Part shown: positions 8,626-16,639 of the stretch, piece after piece
Position numbering within the stretch: the stretch's first letter is position 1
Layout of the letters: each line of letters starts with the position of its first letter
From: DATDAH01 sp036525535
Lineage (GTDB): Bacteria > Actinomycetota > Acidimicrobiia > Acidimicrobiales > DATDAH01
DNA: 53,609 nt
Direction of reading: 5' to 3'
NCBI GenBank assembly: GCA_036525535.1
Contig: DATDAH010000338.1
Coordinates: 1-53,609 of the forward strand
The notes under the pieces: generated by a model
What the model was told of the DNA's origin: nothing
The model's input: the letters and a program-made list of their open reading frames with translations, nothing else
The model's database searches: none
Program-made: the position numbers and the translations under genes

Positions 8626-8653
8626 CATACGCCGGTCGTCGGCGCTACAGAGA

Positions 8654-8722
8654 CGGCAGGGAGTGTTCTCCTGCCGTTCACCGAGGGGGCAAGGGTTCGA
8701 AACGCGTCGCTGGCACCCTCGG
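8654..8722. promoter_or_regulatory. Two inverted repeats between dinB and the lipoyl-like gene
   Basis: The first hairpin has arms CGGCAGG (8654-8660) and CCTGCCG (8670-8676). The second has arms CCGAGGG (8681-8687) and CCCTCGG (8716-8722), ending 3 nt before the ATG at 8726. Neither has a T-tract. They may be operators or a 5'-UTR structure of the downstream gene; the function is not known. Confidence 0.4.
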
Positions 8723-8725
8723 GGC

Positions 8726-8971
8726 ATGTACGACGGCGAGACAGTTCTGGTGGCCGAGCGCGTGATCGTGAGCCCGAGCAGCGGGGTCTTCGTGCCGGCC
8801 GACAACGGGCCCGACGTCGCCGAGGGGGCCGTGATCGGCCACGTCGAGGGGACCGGCGACCGGCGGGTCCCGGTGACCTCGCCGTTCGCGGGCCGGGTGA
8901 TGCGGGTGGTCGCCTGGCCCGGCGAGCGGGTGTTCACCCACGATCGCATCGCCTGGATGCGGGCCGCCTGA
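8726..8971 (+). CDS. Small biotinyl/lipoyl-like domain protein lacking the carrier lysine
   Basis: An 81-aa protein made almost entirely of short beta strands with Gly/Pro turns. The half VTSPFAGRVMRVVAWPGERVFTHDRIAWM resembles the second strand-turn-strand repeat of biotin/lipoyl carrier domains (SP..G.V..V....G..V..G..L), but the Lys of the MKM/DKA turn is absent, so it cannot be biotinylated or lipoylated at the usual site. Such domains can be scaffolds or hybrid-motif adaptors. The ATG at 8726 is 3 nt after a 7-bp inverted-repeat arm and no clear Shine-Dalgarno is free. Function is unknown. Confidence 0.7.
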   Translation: MYDGETVLVAERVIVSPSSGVFVPADNGPDVAEGAVIGHVEGTGDRRVPVTSPFAGRVMRVVAWPGERVFTHDRIAWMRAA

Positions 8972-9028
8972 GCCGTCAGGAGCACGACGACACGCCACCT
9001 GACCGCGCCATGGGCGGGCGCTGACGCA

Positions 9029-9078
9029 ATCCCTTCGTCGGGTCCGGGCGTACTACCCGGTGAACTCGACGAAGGGAT
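9029..9078 (+). promoter_or_regulatory. Long 5'-UTR hairpin that buries the ribosome-binding site
   Basis: Perfect 12-bp arms ATCCCTTCGTCG (9029-9040) and CGACGAAGGGAT (9067-9078) enclose a 26-nt loop that itself contains CCGGG (9044-9048) pairing with CCCGG (9056-9060). The 3' arm includes the AAGGGA Shine-Dalgarno of the lipoprotein gene starting at 9084. In RNA this would hide the ribosome-binding site; as DNA it could also be an operator. Confidence 0.7.
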
Positions 9079-9083
9079 GTGCG

Positions 9084-9626
9084 ATGAAGCGCTTTCGCCC
9101 ACTGCTCGTGCTGGTCGTCGCCGGCCTTCTGCTCGCGGCCTGCGGGGACGACTCGTCCTCCGGTGACGACTCCGCCGCCTCGGACACCACGGCGTCCGAC
9201 AGCGGCCCTGGCTACGGAGGGTCGTCGGACACGACCGCGGCCCCGGACACGACGACGGCTCCGGCGGACACCGGTGCCACGACGGTTGCCCTGGCTGACC
9301 TGGGCGACGTCGGCGAGGCTCTGGTCGACGGCGACGGTCTCACGCTCTACCTCTTCGAGCAGGACGACGGCACGACGAGTGCCTGCACCGACGCCTGCGC
9401 CGACGCCTGGCCTGCGCTGGTCGCCGACGGCGACCCGACTGGTGGTGAGGGGATCGACGCGTCACTGCTGGCCACCGCGGACGGCCAAGTGCCTGACCAG
9501 GTCGTCTACAACGGCCATCTTCTCTACCACTTCGCCAGCGACACGGCCCCGGGTGACGTCAACGGGCTCGGGATCCCGAGCTGGTACCCCGTGGACGCCG
9601 CCGGCGACGCCATCGACGCCGACTGA
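9084..9626 (+). CDS. Lipoprotein with secreted repeats of the PF03640 type
   Basis: A 180-aa secreted lipoprotein. Signal peptide residues 1-18 end in the lipobox LLAAC, followed by a low-complexity Ser/Asp/Thr linker to about residue 72. The rest matches the COG4315/PF03640 repeat: LVDGDGLTLYLFEQD, a CTDACADAWPAL cysteine motif, and VYNGHLLYHFASDTAPGDVNG with final WYPVDAAGDAI. The family is common next to ECF sigma factors and in electron-transfer or stress contexts, but its function is not established. ATG 9084 is chosen because it directly precedes the signal peptide and has GAAGGGA 6 nt upstream; that site sits in a hairpin arm. The sigma/anti-sigma pair follows. Confidence 0.9.
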   Translation: MKRFRPLLVLVVAGLLLAACGDDSSSGDDSAASDTTASDSGPGYGGSSDTTAAPDTTTAPADTGATTVALADLGDVGEALVDGDGLTLYLFEQDDGTTSACTDACADAWPALVADGDPTGGEGIDASLLATADGQVPDQVVYNGHLLYHFASDTAPGDVNGLGIPSWYPVDAAGDAIDAD

Positions 9627-9640
9627 GGAGGCCCTGGGCG

Positions 9641-9646
9641 TAGCGT
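9641..9646 (+). promoter_or_regulatory. Putative -10 element of the ECF sigma gene (leaderless)
   Basis: TAGCGT lies 7 nt before ATG 9654. The spacing favours ATG 9654 over the GTG at 9648 as the start. Confidence 0.45.
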
Positions 9647-9653
9647 CGTGGCC

Positions 9654-10214
9654 ATGTGGGACGCGTCGGACGAGGCGCTGCTCGCCGGCTTCGCCACCGG
9701 CGAACCCACGGCCACGGCCGTCTTCGTCCGGCGCTTCCAGCGCCGCCTCTACGGCTTGGCCATGACGATCGTGGGTGAGGACGCCGCCGCCGACGTGGCC
9801 CAGGAGGCGTTCGTGCGGGCCTGGCGCCATGCCGGTGCCTACGACGCCCGCCGGGGCTCTGTTCCCACCTGGCTCCTGACGATCACCCGGAACCTGGCCC
9901 TCGACCACCTCCGGGCCGGCCGGTCCCGCCCGGTCGACCCCGTGGACCCCGTCACCATCGTGCTGACGGCCGGCGGACCGGGTCCCGAGGACCAGGTGGT
10001 GCTCGCCGACGACGCCGGACGGGCGACAGCCGCGCTCCGGGAGCTTCCCGTCGACCAGCGTCGGGCGCTGGCCCTGGCGGCCCTGGGCGGACGCACGGCG
10101 CGCGAGATCGGCGAGATCGAGGCCATCCCGCTCGGGACCGCCAAGACCCGGGTCCGAACCGCGCTCCTGCGGGTGCGGGACACCCTCGCCGAAGGCGAGG
10201 TCCGCCGTGACTGA
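9654..10214 (+). CDS. ECF-family RNA polymerase sigma factor
   Basis: A 186-aa extracytoplasmic-function sigma factor. Region 2 (about 20-90) carries FVRRFQRRLYGLAM, DVAQEAFVRAWRHAG and VPTWLLTITRNLALDHLR; region 4 (about 122-180) carries LRELPVDQRRALALAALGGRTAREIGEIEAIPLGTAKTR with the expected HTH. The next gene overlaps by 8 nt and encodes its likely anti-sigma factor. The upstream lipoprotein gene is 27 nt away and may be part of the regulated set. Start as argued from the -10 spacing. Confidence 0.93.
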   Translation: MWDASDEALLAGFATGEPTATAVFVRRFQRRLYGLAMTIVGEDAAADVAQEAFVRAWRHAGAYDARRGSVPTWLLTITRNLALDHLRAGRSRPVDPVDPVTIVLTAGGPGPEDQVVLADDAGRATAALRELPVDQRRALALAALGGRTAREIGEIEAIPLGTAKTRVRTALLRVRDTLAEGEVRRD

Positions 10215-10893
10215 AGGCCGCGACTGCCAGGCCCTTCAGGCCGTGGCGGCCGAGGTGGCGCTCGGCACGCTCGAAGGAACCGAGCGGGGGGAGGCCCTCG
10301 CCCATCTCGCCGGCTGCTCGGACTGCCGGGCCCTTGTGCAGGACCTGACCGAGGTGGTGGACCGGCTGCTGGCCGTCGCCCCCGAGGCCGAGCCACCGGC
10401 TGGCTTCGAGTCGGCGGTGATCGCCCGCATCGGTGCCGAGCGGGGCGCCACGGTCACCCACGTCCCCCGAACGCGCCGGTACGTCCTGGCCGCGGCCGCC
10501 GTCATGCTGGTGCTGGGCGGCCTGGGGACGGGCCTCCTGGTCGGTCGGGACTCCGGTGGCGACGGGTCGGAGCTGGCGTCGGCTCCCATGAAGGACCCCG
10601 AGGGCGAGACCGTCGGCGAGGTCTGGCGGTACGGCGGCGACGACGCCGTGCTCTTCGTGGCGGTGCCGGCCTGGAGCGACGTTGCCTTCGCCGGGCCCCA
10701 GGCCCCGAAGTACTCGCTCCGCCTCGAGCTGGTGGACGGCTCGACGACCGAGGTCGGGGCCTTCGCCCTCGGCGGGGGTCAGAGCTCCTGGGGGATCGCC
10801 ACCGACGTCGAGGGCGCGGACATCGCCGCGGTGTCGGTCGTGGACGACGATGGCCACGCCTGGTGCACCGGTCATTTTCCTGACGCCGCGTAG
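10207..10893 (+). CDS. Zinc-type anti-sigma factor, membrane anchored
   Basis: A 228-aa cognate anti-sigma factor of the RskA/ZAS type. The cytosolic N-terminal anti-sigma domain has the HxxxCxxC motif (HLAGCSDC, about residues 33-40). One membrane helix spans about 96-117, and the external C-terminal domain (about 125-228) resembles the RskA extracytosolic fold. It begins with GTG inside the end of the sigma gene (8-nt overlap), which fixes the pair as an operon. It would hold the sigma factor at the membrane until an envelope or redox signal releases it; whether by proteolysis or disulfide formation cannot be told. Confidence 0.9.
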   Translation: MTEGRDCQALQAVAAEVALGTLEGTERGEALAHLAGCSDCRALVQDLTEVVDRLLAVAPEAEPPAGFESAVIARIGAERGATVTHVPRTRRYVLAAAAVMLVLGGLGTGLLVGRDSGGDGSELASAPMKDPEGETVGEVWRYGGDDAVLFVAVPAWSDVAFAGPQAPKYSLRLELVDGSTTEVGAFALGGGQSSWGIATDVEGADIAAVSVVDDDGHAWCTGHFPDAA

Positions 10894-10896
10894 CCT
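10891..10896 (+). promoter_or_regulatory. Putative -10 element of the Cys-rich orphan gene
   Basis: TAGCCT overlaps the anti-sigma stop codon and ends 5 nt before GTG 10902, matching the leaderless spacing seen elsewhere in this window. Confidence 0.4.
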
Positions 10897-10901
10897 CCGC
10901 C

Positions 10902-11588
10902 GTGATGGAGGCGTGGGAGGAGATCGACGACGGCGCGACCACCTGGCGCTTCGAGACGGCCTTCCTCCGGTCGAACTGGACCTGCCTCTGGGGCCGGGGC
11001 TGTCAGGGGATCCTGGCCGAGCCGGCTGAGCACCTCGGGCAGGGTTGCTGTTCGGTCGGGGCCCACCTGGAGGGCGACGAGGCTCCTACGGTCGCCGCGC
11101 TGGCCCTCTTCCTGGACCCGGAGCGCTTCCAGCACCACGCCGAGGCCGCTGACGGTGGCGTCTTCAGCGACGATCGACGGACCAACACCCGGGTCCTGGA
11201 CGGAGCCTGCATCTTCTTCAACCATCCGGAGTTCGCCGGCGGGCCGGGTTGCGCGTTGCACCTCGCCGCGCTGGATGCCGGCGAGTCACCGCTCGACTGG
11301 AAGCCCTCGGTCTGCTGGCAGCTGCCTGTCAAGGTGGACTGGACCGACCGGGGCGACGGGGGTGAGACGGCGACCGTCCGGCGGTGGGATCGGGAGGCCT
11401 GGGGCGAGGTGGGCGAGGAGATGGCCTGGTGCTGCACGGAGGGGCCCGAGGCCTACGTCGGCGACCAACCCGTGATCGACTCGCTGGCCGAGGAGATCGA
11501 GGAGGTCGTGGGGGCCGAGGTCTTCGTCCAGCTCCGCGGCCGGCTCGGCTCCGGAACCGCACCAGAGGGGACAGAGGGCGAGGAGTAG
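10902..11588 (+). CDS. Cysteine-rich conserved-looking protein of unknown function
   Basis: A 228-aa soluble protein. Ten Cys residues occur in motif-like clusters: SNWTCLWGRGCQGI near 24-37, GQGCCS near 47-52, GACIFF near 102-107, GPGCALH near 115-121, SVCWQ near 136-140 and WCCTEGPEA near 173-181. The pattern suggests a metal or Fe-S site, in the way of YkgJ/DUF3109-type proteins, but I cannot assign it to a family. There is no signal peptide or membrane helix. It begins 8 nt after the anti-sigma gene and might be a late member of that operon or have its own leaderless promoter. GTG 10902 or ATG 10905 are equally possible starts. Confidence 0.75.
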   Translation: MMEAWEEIDDGATTWRFETAFLRSNWTCLWGRGCQGILAEPAEHLGQGCCSVGAHLEGDEAPTVAALALFLDPERFQHHAEAADGGVFSDDRRTNTRVLDGACIFFNHPEFAGGPGCALHLAALDAGESPLDWKPSVCWQLPVKVDWTDRGDGGETATVRRWDREAWGEVGEEMAWCCTEGPEAYVGDQPVIDSLAEEIEEVVGAEVFVQLRGRLGSGTAPEGTEGEE

Positions 11589-11602
11589 GCCGCCCGATTG
11601 GC

Positions 11603-11677
11603 GTGCCCGAGGGCTACGCGGTCGTCGAGTTCGTCAGCTCACCCGGCGTCAGCCACGTTTCCCTGGCCAAGGCCTAA
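11603..11677 (+). CDS. Possible 24-residue small protein
   Basis: A short frame GTG...TAA with codons biased like the neighbouring genes, encoding a mixed hydrophobic peptide starting VPEGYAVVEFV. It sits in the 85-nt gap between the Cys-rich gene and the convergent SRPBCC gene and overlaps the latter's stop. No ribosome-binding site is visible. It could equally be chance. Confidence 0.2.
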   Translation: MPEGYAVVEFVSSPGVSHVSLAKA

Positions 11678-12150
11678 CGGGGGCCCCGCTTCACGCGTCG
11701 GGCCAGGATGCCGAGGGTGGCCCGGAGCGAGGCCTCGGGGATGATCGGGAAGATGGCGGCGTCCCGCCACACCGGGTCGATGTTCGACCAGTCGTAGTAC
11801 GAGGTGACGAGGGTCCCTTCATCGGTGGGTTCCAAGCGGTAGCCGTAGATGTGGCCGATGGGGGGCTCGATCTGGCCGAGGATCGTCCACGCGATCTCCC
11901 GGTCGGCCTCGAAGGTCGTGATCCGCACGGTCACGTCGTACTTGCCCATCGGGTAGTCGTTCAGGGCCTCGCGGTCCATGTGGACGACGAACTCGTCGCC
12001 TACCGCGCCCGCCGGCTCACCGGTGGCATCCAGCAGCATCCCCGAGGCGTCGATGTCCACGTGGCCTTGGGGGTCCGTCACGATCGCGAAGATCGCCGCC
12101 GGGTCCGCCTCGATCGTCCGCTGGACCTCGAACCGCTCGCTGCTGGTCAT
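11674..12150 (-). CDS. SRPBCC-fold protein (polyketide cyclase/START-like)
   Basis: A 158-aa protein of the Bet v1/START-like superfamily. It opens with the family pattern RFEVQRTIEADPAAIFAIVTDPQGHVDID, has central strands (YDVTVRITTFEADREIAWTI) and a terminal amphipathic helix (PEASLRATLGILARRVKRG). These domains bind hydrophobic ligands in a cavity; the ligand is unknown. ATG 12150 is used because the frame upstream to 12222 is Arg/Pro rich and does not fit the fold. It converges on the upstream Cys-rich gene. Confidence 0.85.
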   Translation of the reverse strand: MTSSERFEVQRTIEADPAAIFAIVTDPQGHVDIDASGMLLDATGEPAGAVGDEFVVHMDREALNDYPMGKYDVTVRITTFEADREIAWTILGQIEPPIGHIYGYRLEPTDEGTLVTSYYDWSNIDPVWRDAAIFPIIPEASLRATLGILARRVKRGPR

Positions 12151-12239
12151 GGGTGCATCCTGCCAGGGGTACGGCGCCCTCCCCGTGCGCGGATCAGGTC
12201 GCTCGCGCGCGGGTTCCCGCAAGGGAGCATGATCATCCC

Positions 12240-13169
12240 ATGACCTTGGCGGTGACGACGGAGCGAAGCCGCACCGTCAGCCCGCGAATGCTGGGCGCGC
12301 TGGCGGTGCTCGGGGTCGTGATCGCGTTCTCTCTGAGCTCGACGCTGGTGAAGCGGGCGGAGTCGCCCGGTGTCCTCGTGGCCTTCTGGCGACTCACCAT
12401 CGTCAGCGTCGTGTGGAACGCGTATCTCTGGAGCACGGGCCGGCGGGTCACGCGGCGCGACGTTCGTCAAGCGCTGGTCCCCGGCCTGTTCTTCGGACTC
12501 AACCTCGCCATCTTCTTCGCCGGAGCGACGAACAACAGCGTGGCCAACGCCGCATTGATCGGCTCGCTGTCGCCGTTCCTCATCGTTCCCATCGGGGCCG
12601 TGCTCTTCGCCGAGTACATCAATCCCTGGGCCCTGCTCTTCGCCGTGCTCGCGTTCGGGGGGGTCGTGCTCGTGCTGTTCAGCGCGCCCCCGAACGGTGA
12701 CGCATCGTTGCGGGGCAACGTGTTCGGTGGGCTGGCGATGCTCCTGTGGGTCGCCTACGTCACCGCTACCCGCCGGTATCGCCAGAACATGGACGTCGCC
12801 ACCTTCATGGCGACGATCTGCCCGATCGCGGCGCTGACCGTGCTCCCGCTGGCCATCGCCAACGGGGACATCTTCGGGATGAGCGGCACCGGATGGACCT
12901 ACATGCTCATCCTCACCTTCCTCACCGGCGTAACCGCGCACGGCTTGCTGGTGTTCGCCCAGAAGACGATTCCCATCGGCACGATCGGCATCGCCCAGGT
13001 GGCCCAGCCCGCGCTCGCGGTCGTCTGGTCCTTCCTGCTGTTGGGTGAGACGCTGCGCCGCGGTCAGGTCGCCGGCATCGTCGTCGTGATCATCGGGCTG
13101 TCGGCCTTCTTGGTGCTGAACGAGCGGGGGCAGCGGATGCGGGAGGGGGCCGAACCGGCGGTCACCTGA
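12240..13169 (+). CDS. EamA/DMT-family transporter
   Basis: A 309-aa membrane protein with ten predicted helices and two internally repeated EamA halves (about 16-145 and 160-290), typical of drug/metabolite transporters such as RhaT- or YdcZ-like exporters. Recognisable segments include LVKRAESPGVLVAFWRL, FAGATNNSVANAALIGSLSPFLIVP and IPIGTIGIAQVAQPALAVVWSFLLLGE. An AAGGGAG Shine-Dalgarno is at 12221-12227, 12 nt before the ATG. Substrate is unknown. Its last 8 nt overlap the 3' end of the convergent AfsR-type gene. Confidence 0.9.
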   Translation: MTLAVTTERSRTVSPRMLGALAVLGVVIAFSLSSTLVKRAESPGVLVAFWRLTIVSVVWNAYLWSTGRRVTRRDVRQALVPGLFFGLNLAIFFAGATNNSVANAALIGSLSPFLIVPIGAVLFAEYINPWALLFAVLAFGGVVLVLFSAPPNGDASLRGNVFGGLAMLLWVAYVTATRRYRQNMDVATFMATICPIAALTVLPLAIANGDIFGMSGTGWTYMLILTFLTGVTAHGLLVFAQKTIPIGTIGIAQVAQPALAVVWSFLLLGETLRRGQVAGIVVVIIGLSAFLVLNERGQRMREGAEPAVT

Positions 13170-16100
13170 CCGACGGGGCGTCGGTCCGATCGCGCTCGGT
13201 GATGAAGTGGGAGGCCGCTTCCATACGGCGATCGGACGCGGCCGAGAGCTCCCGCGCCCGGACGAGGTCACCGGCCCCGACGGCGAGGCGGGCCAACGCA
13301 TCACGGGCGAAGACCTCGACGGGCGCGTCATCGGCGAGCACCGCGTCGTCGAGGAGCCCGGTGAGGCGATGCTCGGCGCCGGCTATGCCGTCCGCAGCAT
13401 GGAGGGCGGCCAGGAGGCATTCGCCCAACGCCGCCTGTTCGCCGCCGCCCGCTGACTGGTGCCATGCCGCGGCGGCCTCCAGCACCTTCCGGGCCTGCTC
13501 CGGCTGGCCCAGCGCCCGGAGAACCCGGCCGAGGTGGACCCGGGCGAGGGCCGCCAAGCGGACGTCACCCGTGGCTTCGGCCTTGTCGATCGCCAAGGCC
13601 AGGGTGGCCGCTCCCGTCTCGTAGTCACCGGCCTGGCACTGCGCGCGGCCGAGGCTGGCCACCTGGTATGCCTCGGTCTGTTGGAAGCCGAGGCGGCCCG
13701 ACGTCGCCGCGGCCTGGCCGATGTGGAGGACGGCGTCGTCGAAGCGGTGCTGGATCCGAGCCAGCTCACCCAGCATCGCCTCCCCGCGCACGTGGAGCCA
13801 CGGGTCCTCCACCAGACCCAGCCAGTGCTCGACCTGATCGGCCGCTTCGACGCTCCGCTCCTGCTCGCCGGCGGAGATGGCGGCTCGAGCCGCGAAGAGC
13901 GCGTTCGCCGCCTGCTCCCACGGCCGGTTCAGCTGGTCGAGGAGCGCACGGCTCCGGTCGGTCAGCTCCAGCGCCAGGCGGAACTCACCGTCGTGAGAGA
14001 CGACGTAGGCGAGGTAGTAGGCGCACCGCGCCTGCCGCTCGACATCGTCCAGGCCGTCGGCGAGCTCGGTTGCGGCGGCGATGTGCTCGCGGGCGAGCGC
14101 GAGGTGGCCGGTGGAGGCCTCGATCCACGCCGCGAGCAGCAGGGCGTCGGCCCGGTCCGGGGACGGGGCGGAGTCACCGGCGGCGGCGAGCGCGGTCAGC
14201 GACCGTTGGGCGCCCCGACTGTCACCGAGGACGATCCAGGCCCAGCCGAAGCCGTTCACCAGGTGGAGGCCGACGAGCGGGTCCCGGTCGGCGCTCCAGG
14301 ACAGGGCTACGTCGATGTTGGCCCGTTCGGCCCGGGCGAAGGCAAGGTGCTCGGCCTGGTGTCGGCTGCGCACACCTTCGGTGGAGGACCCCGCGGCGGT
14401 CTCGAACCAGGCGGCGTGAGCGGCGACCGCGTGTTCCGTCCTCCCCTCCTCATCCAACGCCTCGAGGGCGTAGGCCCGGATGCTGTCCAACAGCCGGTAG
14501 CGCACCGATCGTGACGCAGGGTCGTCGTCGACGATGACGAGCGAACGGCTGGCCAACCGGCCCACGACGTCCATCGCCGCGGCGACGGGGACGTCGAGAG
14601 CGGCGAGCACGTACTCGACGGCTGCCAGCGGCGCGCCACCGGCGAAGGTGGCCAGGGCCCACAGTCCTCGCTGGTCGTCGGGGAACAACAGCTCGTAGCT
14701 CCAGCGGATGGTCGCCTTGAGTGCCCGGCGCCTCTCGGGTCGGCGGCTCGTCGGGTCGCTCAGGACGGGGAAGCGGTCGTCGAGGCGCCGCGTTATCTCC
14801 TCGACCGACAACGTCCTCGTCCGGGCCGCGGCGAGCTCGATGGCCAGCGGTAGGCCGTCGAGGGAGCGACAGAGGTCCTCCACAGCCTCCTCGCCGCCGG
14901 ACCCGTGGCCGGGGCGCGGCGCCGCCGCGCGCTGACCGAACAACTCGACGGCGTCGGCGAGAGGAAGGGGAGCGAGGTCGACCAAGACCTCGCCATCGAT
15001 GTCCAGGGGCACCTGGGTGGTGCAGAGGACCCGCAGGTCGGGGGCGGCGTCGAGGAGCTGCCCGACGAGGGCCGCAGCCGCGTCGAGGACGTGCTCGCAG
15101 TTGTCGAGGATCACGAGCCCGGTGGCGGACTTCAGCCGTTCGAACATCGCGGCCTCGCCCCCGGGGACGTCCAGGGCCGCGATCAGGGTGTCGACGACGT
15201 CGTCGGCCGTCACCGCTGTCTCGAGCCGGGCCAACCACACGCCCCCCGCCCCCGCTCCGTCGGCGGTCGCCAGCCGGCGGCCGACCTCGACCGCGACCGC
15301 CGTCTTGCCGATGCCGCCCGGCCCGACGATCTCGATCAACCGCTTGGTGGCGATGCGCTCGCAGAGGGCGGCGATCTCCGACTCGCGACCCACCAGTTCC
15401 GGGGTCAGTGACGGCAGGTTCCCGGGGATCGCCACCGTCGATCGAGCGCGGGCCGGAAGGTCGGGGACGCCGAGTGATGCGTCCTGGGTGAGGATCCGTT
15501 GCTCGAGATCCTGTAGTTGTCGTCCCGGCTCCAGCCCGAGCTCGTCGGCCAGTTGCCTACGGACCCGCTGGTAGGACGCCAGTGCGTCGGCCTGGCGCCC
15601 GGCCCGGTACTGGGCGGTGATCAAGAGGGCCCACAGATCCTCCTGGAACGGCGAGCTCCGGACCGCCGCCTCCAGCTCCCCGATCAGATCGCCGGCATCG
15701 CCGAGCCGCAACCGGGCCGAGAACTGCGTCTCGACCAGGGTCACCCGGGCCGACTCGAGGCGGGCCCGATGCGCTTCGATCCAGTCGCCGTCGCCTGCCG
15801 CGGGGAGCACCTCCCCGCGGAACAACGTCAACGTCGACGCGCACAGGTCGGCGGCGGCCCGGTCGTCGCCGTCTTCTGCGAGCTGACCCGCCGCAGCCGT
15901 CTGGGCCAACACCGCGAGGGCATCCACGTCGGAGGGCTCGACGTCGAGCGCGTACCCGCCGTTGCCGCTGACGATCACCGGGGGATCCCCGAGGGCGCGG
16001 CGCAGCTTGGCCACCTTGGACTGCAGGGTGTTACGCCTCGTGGTGACGCCACCGGCAGCCCAGAGGTCGTCCAGGAGCCGGTCTGTGCGCACGAGCTCGC

Positions 16101-16212
16101 CCGCATCGAGGGCCAGGCGGACCAGCAGCTCCGAGGTCTTGCCACCGGGGACGGAGAGGAGGCGGCCGTAGCGTCGGACCTCGATCGGGCCGAGCACGGA
16201 GACCTGGAACAC
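13162..16212 (-). CDS. AfsR/SARP-family regulator (BTAD + NB-ARC ATPase + TPR)
   Basis: A 1016-aa signal-transduction ATPase. The N-terminal OmpR-like winged helix (1-90) and BTAD domain (about 95-245) are followed by a STAND/NB-ARC ATPase with Walker A GPGGIGKTAVAVEVG (about 294-308) and Walker B LVILDNCEH (about 364-372). The C-terminal 400 residues are Ala-rich helical repeats of TPR type. Proteins of this design activate antibiotic or stress operons in actinobacteria. GTG 16212 starts 10 nt after the stop of the small gene upstream, so the two are co-transcribed, and the pair is divergent from the MMPL operon across a dyad, which suggests it as the controlled target. Confidence 0.93.
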   Translation of the reverse strand: MFQVSVLGPIEVRRYGRLLSVPGGKTSELLVRLALDAGELVRTDRLLDDLWAAGGVTTRRNTLQSKVAKLRRALGDPPVIVSGNGGYALDVEPSDVDALAVLAQTAAAGQLAEDGDDRAAADLCASTLTLFRGEVLPAAGDGDWIEAHRARLESARVTLVETQFSARLRLGDAGDLIGELEAAVRSSPFQEDLWALLITAQYRAGRQADALASYQRVRRQLADELGLEPGRQLQDLEQRILTQDASLGVPDLPARARSTVAIPGNLPSLTPELVGRESEIAALCERIATKRLIEIVGPGGIGKTAVAVEVGRRLATADGAGAGGVWLARLETAVTADDVVDTLIAALDVPGGEAAMFERLKSATGLVILDNCEHVLDAAAALVGQLLDAAPDLRVLCTTQVPLDIDGEVLVDLAPLPLADAVELFGQRAAAPRPGHGSGGEEAVEDLCRSLDGLPLAIELAAARTRTLSVEEITRRLDDRFPVLSDPTSRRPERRRALKATIRWSYELLFPDDQRGLWALATFAGGAPLAAVEYVLAALDVPVAAAMDVVGRLASRSLVIVDDDPASRSVRYRLLDSIRAYALEALDEEGRTEHAVAAHAAWFETAAGSSTEGVRSRHQAEHLAFARAERANIDVALSWSADRDPLVGLHLVNGFGWAWIVLGDSRGAQRSLTALAAAGDSAPSPDRADALLLAAWIEASTGHLALAREHIAAATELADGLDDVERQARCAYYLAYVVSHDGEFRLALELTDRSRALLDQLNRPWEQAANALFAARAAISAGEQERSVEAADQVEHWLGLVEDPWLHVRGEAMLGELARIQHRFDDAVLHIGQAAATSGRLGFQQTEAYQVASLGRAQCQAGDYETGAATLALAIDKAEATGDVRLAALARVHLGRVLRALGQPEQARKVLEAAAAWHQSAGGGEQAALGECLLAALHAADGIAGAEHRLTGLLDDAVLADDAPVEVFARDALARLAVGAGDLVRARELSAASDRRMEAASHFITERDRTDAPSVR

Positions 16213-16221
16213 GACGGGAGT

Positions 16222-16578
16222 CTACGAATCGCTCAGGCCCGCTCCGGGTGGGCCCGGCGGCACCACGGCGCCCGACGCCACCCAGGCGATGATCAGGCTG
16301 TCCGGGTGGTCGACCAGGTGGTCTCGGGCCAACGCGTCGACGAGCTCGCGCTCGCCTCCCAGGTGGGACCGGGCTATCGCCACGACCTGCCGATCCCGAC
16401 TCGTCGAGGCGACGGCCCCTGCCCGGTCGAGGCGGGTCGGCTGTTGCTCCAACAGCGCGGCCATCACGATCAGCACCGCGGTGTCGGACGTGTCGGCCTC
16501 GGCTGTGATCCACGCAATGGCGTCCACATCACCGCCGATCGCCTGTCGGATCACGGTGGCGGCGGCGTCCTCGGTCAT
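16222..16578 (-). CDS. Small protein of unknown function preceding the AfsR-type regulator
   Basis: A 118-aa acidic-start, mostly helical protein (IRQAIGGDVDAIAWITAEADTS, VLIVMAALLEQQPTRLDR, RDRQVVAIARSHLGGERELVDALARDHLVDHPDSLIIAWV). It reads like a set of short helical hairpins similar to the TPR-type repeats of its neighbour. No family is recognised. It is the first gene of a two-gene operon with the AfsR-type regulator (10-nt gap), so a role in the same regulatory circuit is plausible. Confidence 0.65.
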   Translation of the reverse strand: MTEDAAATVIRQAIGGDVDAIAWITAEADTSDTAVLIVMAALLEQQPTRLDRAGAVASTSRDRQVVAIARSHLGGERELVDALARDHLVDHPDSLIIAWVASGAVVPPGPPGAGLSDS

Positions 16579-16611
16579 GGGCGGAGGGTGACGGGGGACG
16601 CTGGCACTTCG

Positions 16612-16639
16612 CTGACACCGCTGGGCGCCGGGGTGTCAG
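16612..16639. promoter_or_regulatory. Dyad in the divergent AfsR/MMPL promoter region
   Basis: CTGACACC (16612-16619) and GGTGTCAG (16632-16639) form an 8-bp inverted repeat with a 12-bp spacer. It lies between the divergent starts at 16578 and 16716. The spacing suits a dimeric regulator; the regulator is not known, but the AfsR-type protein is a candidate. Confidence 0.5.

Noticed and set aside
8691..8706. tRNA-like T-loop (GGTTCGAA) between dinB and the lipoyl-like gene
   Set aside because: The flanking arms do not pair as a T-stem and no acceptor, D or anticodon arms can be drawn.
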